A stretch of 54,187 nucleotides of DNA from CAZIRF01 sp964541755 (GTDB lineage Bacteria; Spirochaetota; Spirochaetia; Treponematales; Breznakiellaceae), in NCBI GenBank assembly GCA_964541755.1, contig CAZIRF010000018.1:1-54187 (forward strand), given 5' to 3'. The translations under genes were made by a program, and so were the position numbers. Below the pieces are notes generated by a model, which worked only from the letters and a program-made list of their open reading frames with translations, had not been told where the DNA came from and made no database searches. Positions 52,642-54,187 of the stretch are shown one piece after another. The stretch's first letter is position 1; each line of letters starts with the position of its first letter.

Positions 52642-53883
52642 ATGATGTCTCTGCTCACCGTTCACGGGCGCTTGCGCGTACTGTCCTGTTGTACTGCTCT
52701 GCTCCTGTGCTCACTCTTTTCGCCGTCGCGATCCCTCGAGGCCGCTGAGCCCGATGTAGCTGCGGGGAGCTCCGGTGAAGTTCCGGCAGATCCCGGCTTC
52801 AAGTTTGTCCACAACGGGCTCCTACAATCCTTTGAGAATATGGAAGACTTGGAACAGAATGACTATGGAGACCTCGAAAGCTTGGGCCTTACTCGCGTCA
52901 TCGCGGGTCTCGATGTCCTCCTCGTGCCCTCGTTGGAAAAATCTTATCGGGAACGCGATGTCAACTACCTCAACGAAGACGCGCTTCTTGCCTGGCTTGA
53001 TGAACGTCTGACAACAGATACCGAGGCCCTCGCCTGGACGCTGGGTTCAGGATGGGGCAAAATGCTCGCCCACTACCTCTTGACCGAACTCTGGGTGATT
53101 CGGTCGGAAAAGCTTCTGCCCCGCGAGATCCTCGATCGGGCTATCGAGTCTCTTCTGGATACCATGTCCAAGGGGCATCGCGCCTACCTCAAGAGCAGGG
53201 AAGGGTTTGGCGAGAGTGGAGACCCAGCAGAAGGCATGGATATCCCCGCCGAGGCAGAGCTCTGGTATCAGGAGGCCCTCGGCCTCGAAGCGGGGGCGCT
53301 GTGGGTGCACTGGAAGACCCTCGCCGACAGGGATCCCCTTGTCTACAACTACCTCGTGCTACAGCCGCGTTACAGTTCCCTGCTTGCGCGCCTGGAAACA
53401 ATGCGGGCGGCTGCCATAGAACGGGCCCTCGAGAAGGCCCTTGCAAGCGTTGCGTCCGATCCCTGGTTCAAGGCGATTCCGGGTGGAAGGATCCAGTCCC
53501 ACCTCTGGCCAAAAGAGGCGGGACTCCTTGACGAGGTATCAGTGAGTATCTCGGTGCGGACTCTGGATGAGTACGGGAGTCCTTTCGATCTCCTCGTCCC
53601 CGTCTCTATTTGGGAAGATCACTTCCAGCCCCTTACGACAGATAGTGCGATGGTCTCCTGCGGGGGCTTCGCGCCGGTAGATATCGGCGCGGGCTCCTGC
53701 GCCATGGGGCGGATTGATATCGCCCAGTGCTACAAACTCAGCGTCGTCTTCGACACCCTGTATCGCTTCCGTGCGGCGCGCCTGGGCATTCCACGGGCCC
53801 TTTTTGAAATGGTCTATTATGAATCGGACCTGCTTGAACGTGTCGAGCTCCTCCAACACGCGTACTACGAGGAGCAATTGTGA
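52642..53883 (+). CDS. Exported helical protein of unknown function
   Basis: A 413-residue protein I do not recognise. The signal peptide (VLSCCTALLLCSLFSPSRSLEAAE) ends near residue 35. The rest is mostly helical (ALLAWLDERLTTDTEALAWTLG, LARLETMRAAAIERALEKALASVASD) with a beta-rich part near 285-370 (SVSISVRTLDEYGSPFDLLVPVSIW). The start is ATG 52642 or the adjacent ATG 52645, after AAGGAG. It is joined by a one-base stop-start overlap to a lipoprotein gene, which suggests a shared envelope task. Confidence 0.65.
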   Translation: MMSLLTVHGRLRVLSCCTALLLCSLFSPSRSLEAAEPDVAAGSSGEVPADPGFKFVHNGLLQSFENMEDLEQNDYGDLESLGLTRVIAGLDVLLVPSLEKSYRERDVNYLNEDALLAWLDERLTTDTEALAWTLGSGWGKMLAHYLLTELWVIRSEKLLPREILDRAIESLLDTMSKGHRAYLKSREGFGESGDPAEGMDIPAEAELWYQEALGLEAGALWVHWKTLADRDPLVYNYLVLQPRYSSLLARLETMRAAAIERALEKALASVASDPWFKAIPGGRIQSHLWPKEAGLLDEVSVSISVRTLDEYGSPFDLLVPVSIWEDHFQPLTTDSAMVSCGGFAPVDIGAGSCAMGRIDIAQCYKLSVVFDTLYRFRAARLGIPRALFEMVYYESDLLERVELLQHAYYEEQL

Positions 53884-54187
53884 TGAAGACGGTATTGAAT
53901 GTTCTTCCCTTGGCGCTATCTTGTTTCCTCCTGCTTGTGATCTCCTGCCGTGAGAAGGAAGAGAGCCTCCCCCTCCCGGTTGAGGAACCTGTGCCCTCCG
54001 GCCCCAGCGCCGAACTAATTGTAGAGGACATGGCGCTTGGTGCGTTTTATTACATGCCCCACGGGGAATCCGACACCATAACCTTTCAGGATCGCTTTGT
54101 CCCCGGACGTCTCTTTCCCGAGGCCCTGCGCCTCGAGCCGGGTTCAAAGCCGCGCCTCGTGTACCCGGACGGCGCAAGTGAGGAGCT
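53883..54187 (+). CDS. Lipoprotein, cut by the window edge
   Basis: The first 101 residues of an open frame that runs off the window. It begins MKTVLNVLPLALSCFLLLVISC, a signal peptide with lipobox LVISC, then an acidic linker (EKEESLPLPVEEPVP). ALGAFYYMPHGESDTITFQDRFVPGR follows. The ATG shares its first base with the TGA of the preceding gene. Function not recognised. Confidence 0.75.
   Translation, partial: MKTVLNVLPLALSCFLLLVISCREKEESLPLPVEEPVPSGPSAELIVEDMALGAFYYMPHGESDTITFQDRFVPGRLFPEALRLEPGSKPRLVYPDGASEE

Overview
The window is about 54 kb of GC-rich (roughly 60%), densely coding bacterial chromosome, most probably from a spirochaete of the Treponema/Spirochaeta/Rectinema side (inference). 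The signs are a V-type ATPase operon with a short c subunit that carries a presequence, spirochaete-style lipoboxes, a chemotaxis receptor with the hairpin reading STNLLSMNAAIEAAHAG, RecJ and Lon proteins with long insertions, and many PEGA or beta-helix envelope proteins. I see no rRNA, tRNA, CRISPR array, transposase or prophage gene.

Layout: (1) 1-660, a minus-strand cassette of a small partner protein and a nucleotidyltransferase. (2) 850-4370, a class A penicillin-binding protein with a disordered acidic tail, then a short ParB-like protein. (3) 4470-10085, minus-strand genes: recO, and the overlapping run pyrimidine-nucleoside phosphorylase, recJ, M23 lipoprotein, rpsU. (4) 10120-13721, a PEGA/barrel lipoprotein convergent with a DEAD-box helicase. 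(5) 13792-18301, argA divergent from lon and a small unknown gene. (6) 18380-22127, a chemotaxis receptor, a condensation-fold acyltransferase and a zinc-ribbon membrane protein. (7) 22192-26244, an EF-G and a membrane protein that looks like IgaA, the enterobacterial Rcs regulator. (8) 26446-29328, an outer-membrane barrel gene broken by one amber codon, an FMN reductase and a BaiN-type flavoprotein. (9) 29586-35552, gap, pgk, a histidine kinase, tpiA, secG, ptsN. (10) 35607-44750, the V-ATPase operon (H/G, C, I, K, F, E, A, B, D) ending in a universal stress protein. (11) 44868-54187, a flavodoxin-like protein, a J-domain protein, map, an HtrA protease, a phosphoribosyltransferase and three exported envelope proteins, the last cut by the window edge.

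The genes mostly make core envelope, translation, glycolysis and ion-pumping functions, packed into operons with 1-8 bp overlaps. Three themes stand out. At about nine starts a -10 hexamer lies only 6-9 bases upstream of the start codon and no Shine-Dalgarno is seen, which suggests leaderless mRNAs. A short heptad-based repeat abuts the 3' ends of three genes. The IgaA-like protein sits far outside the group where that family is known to work.
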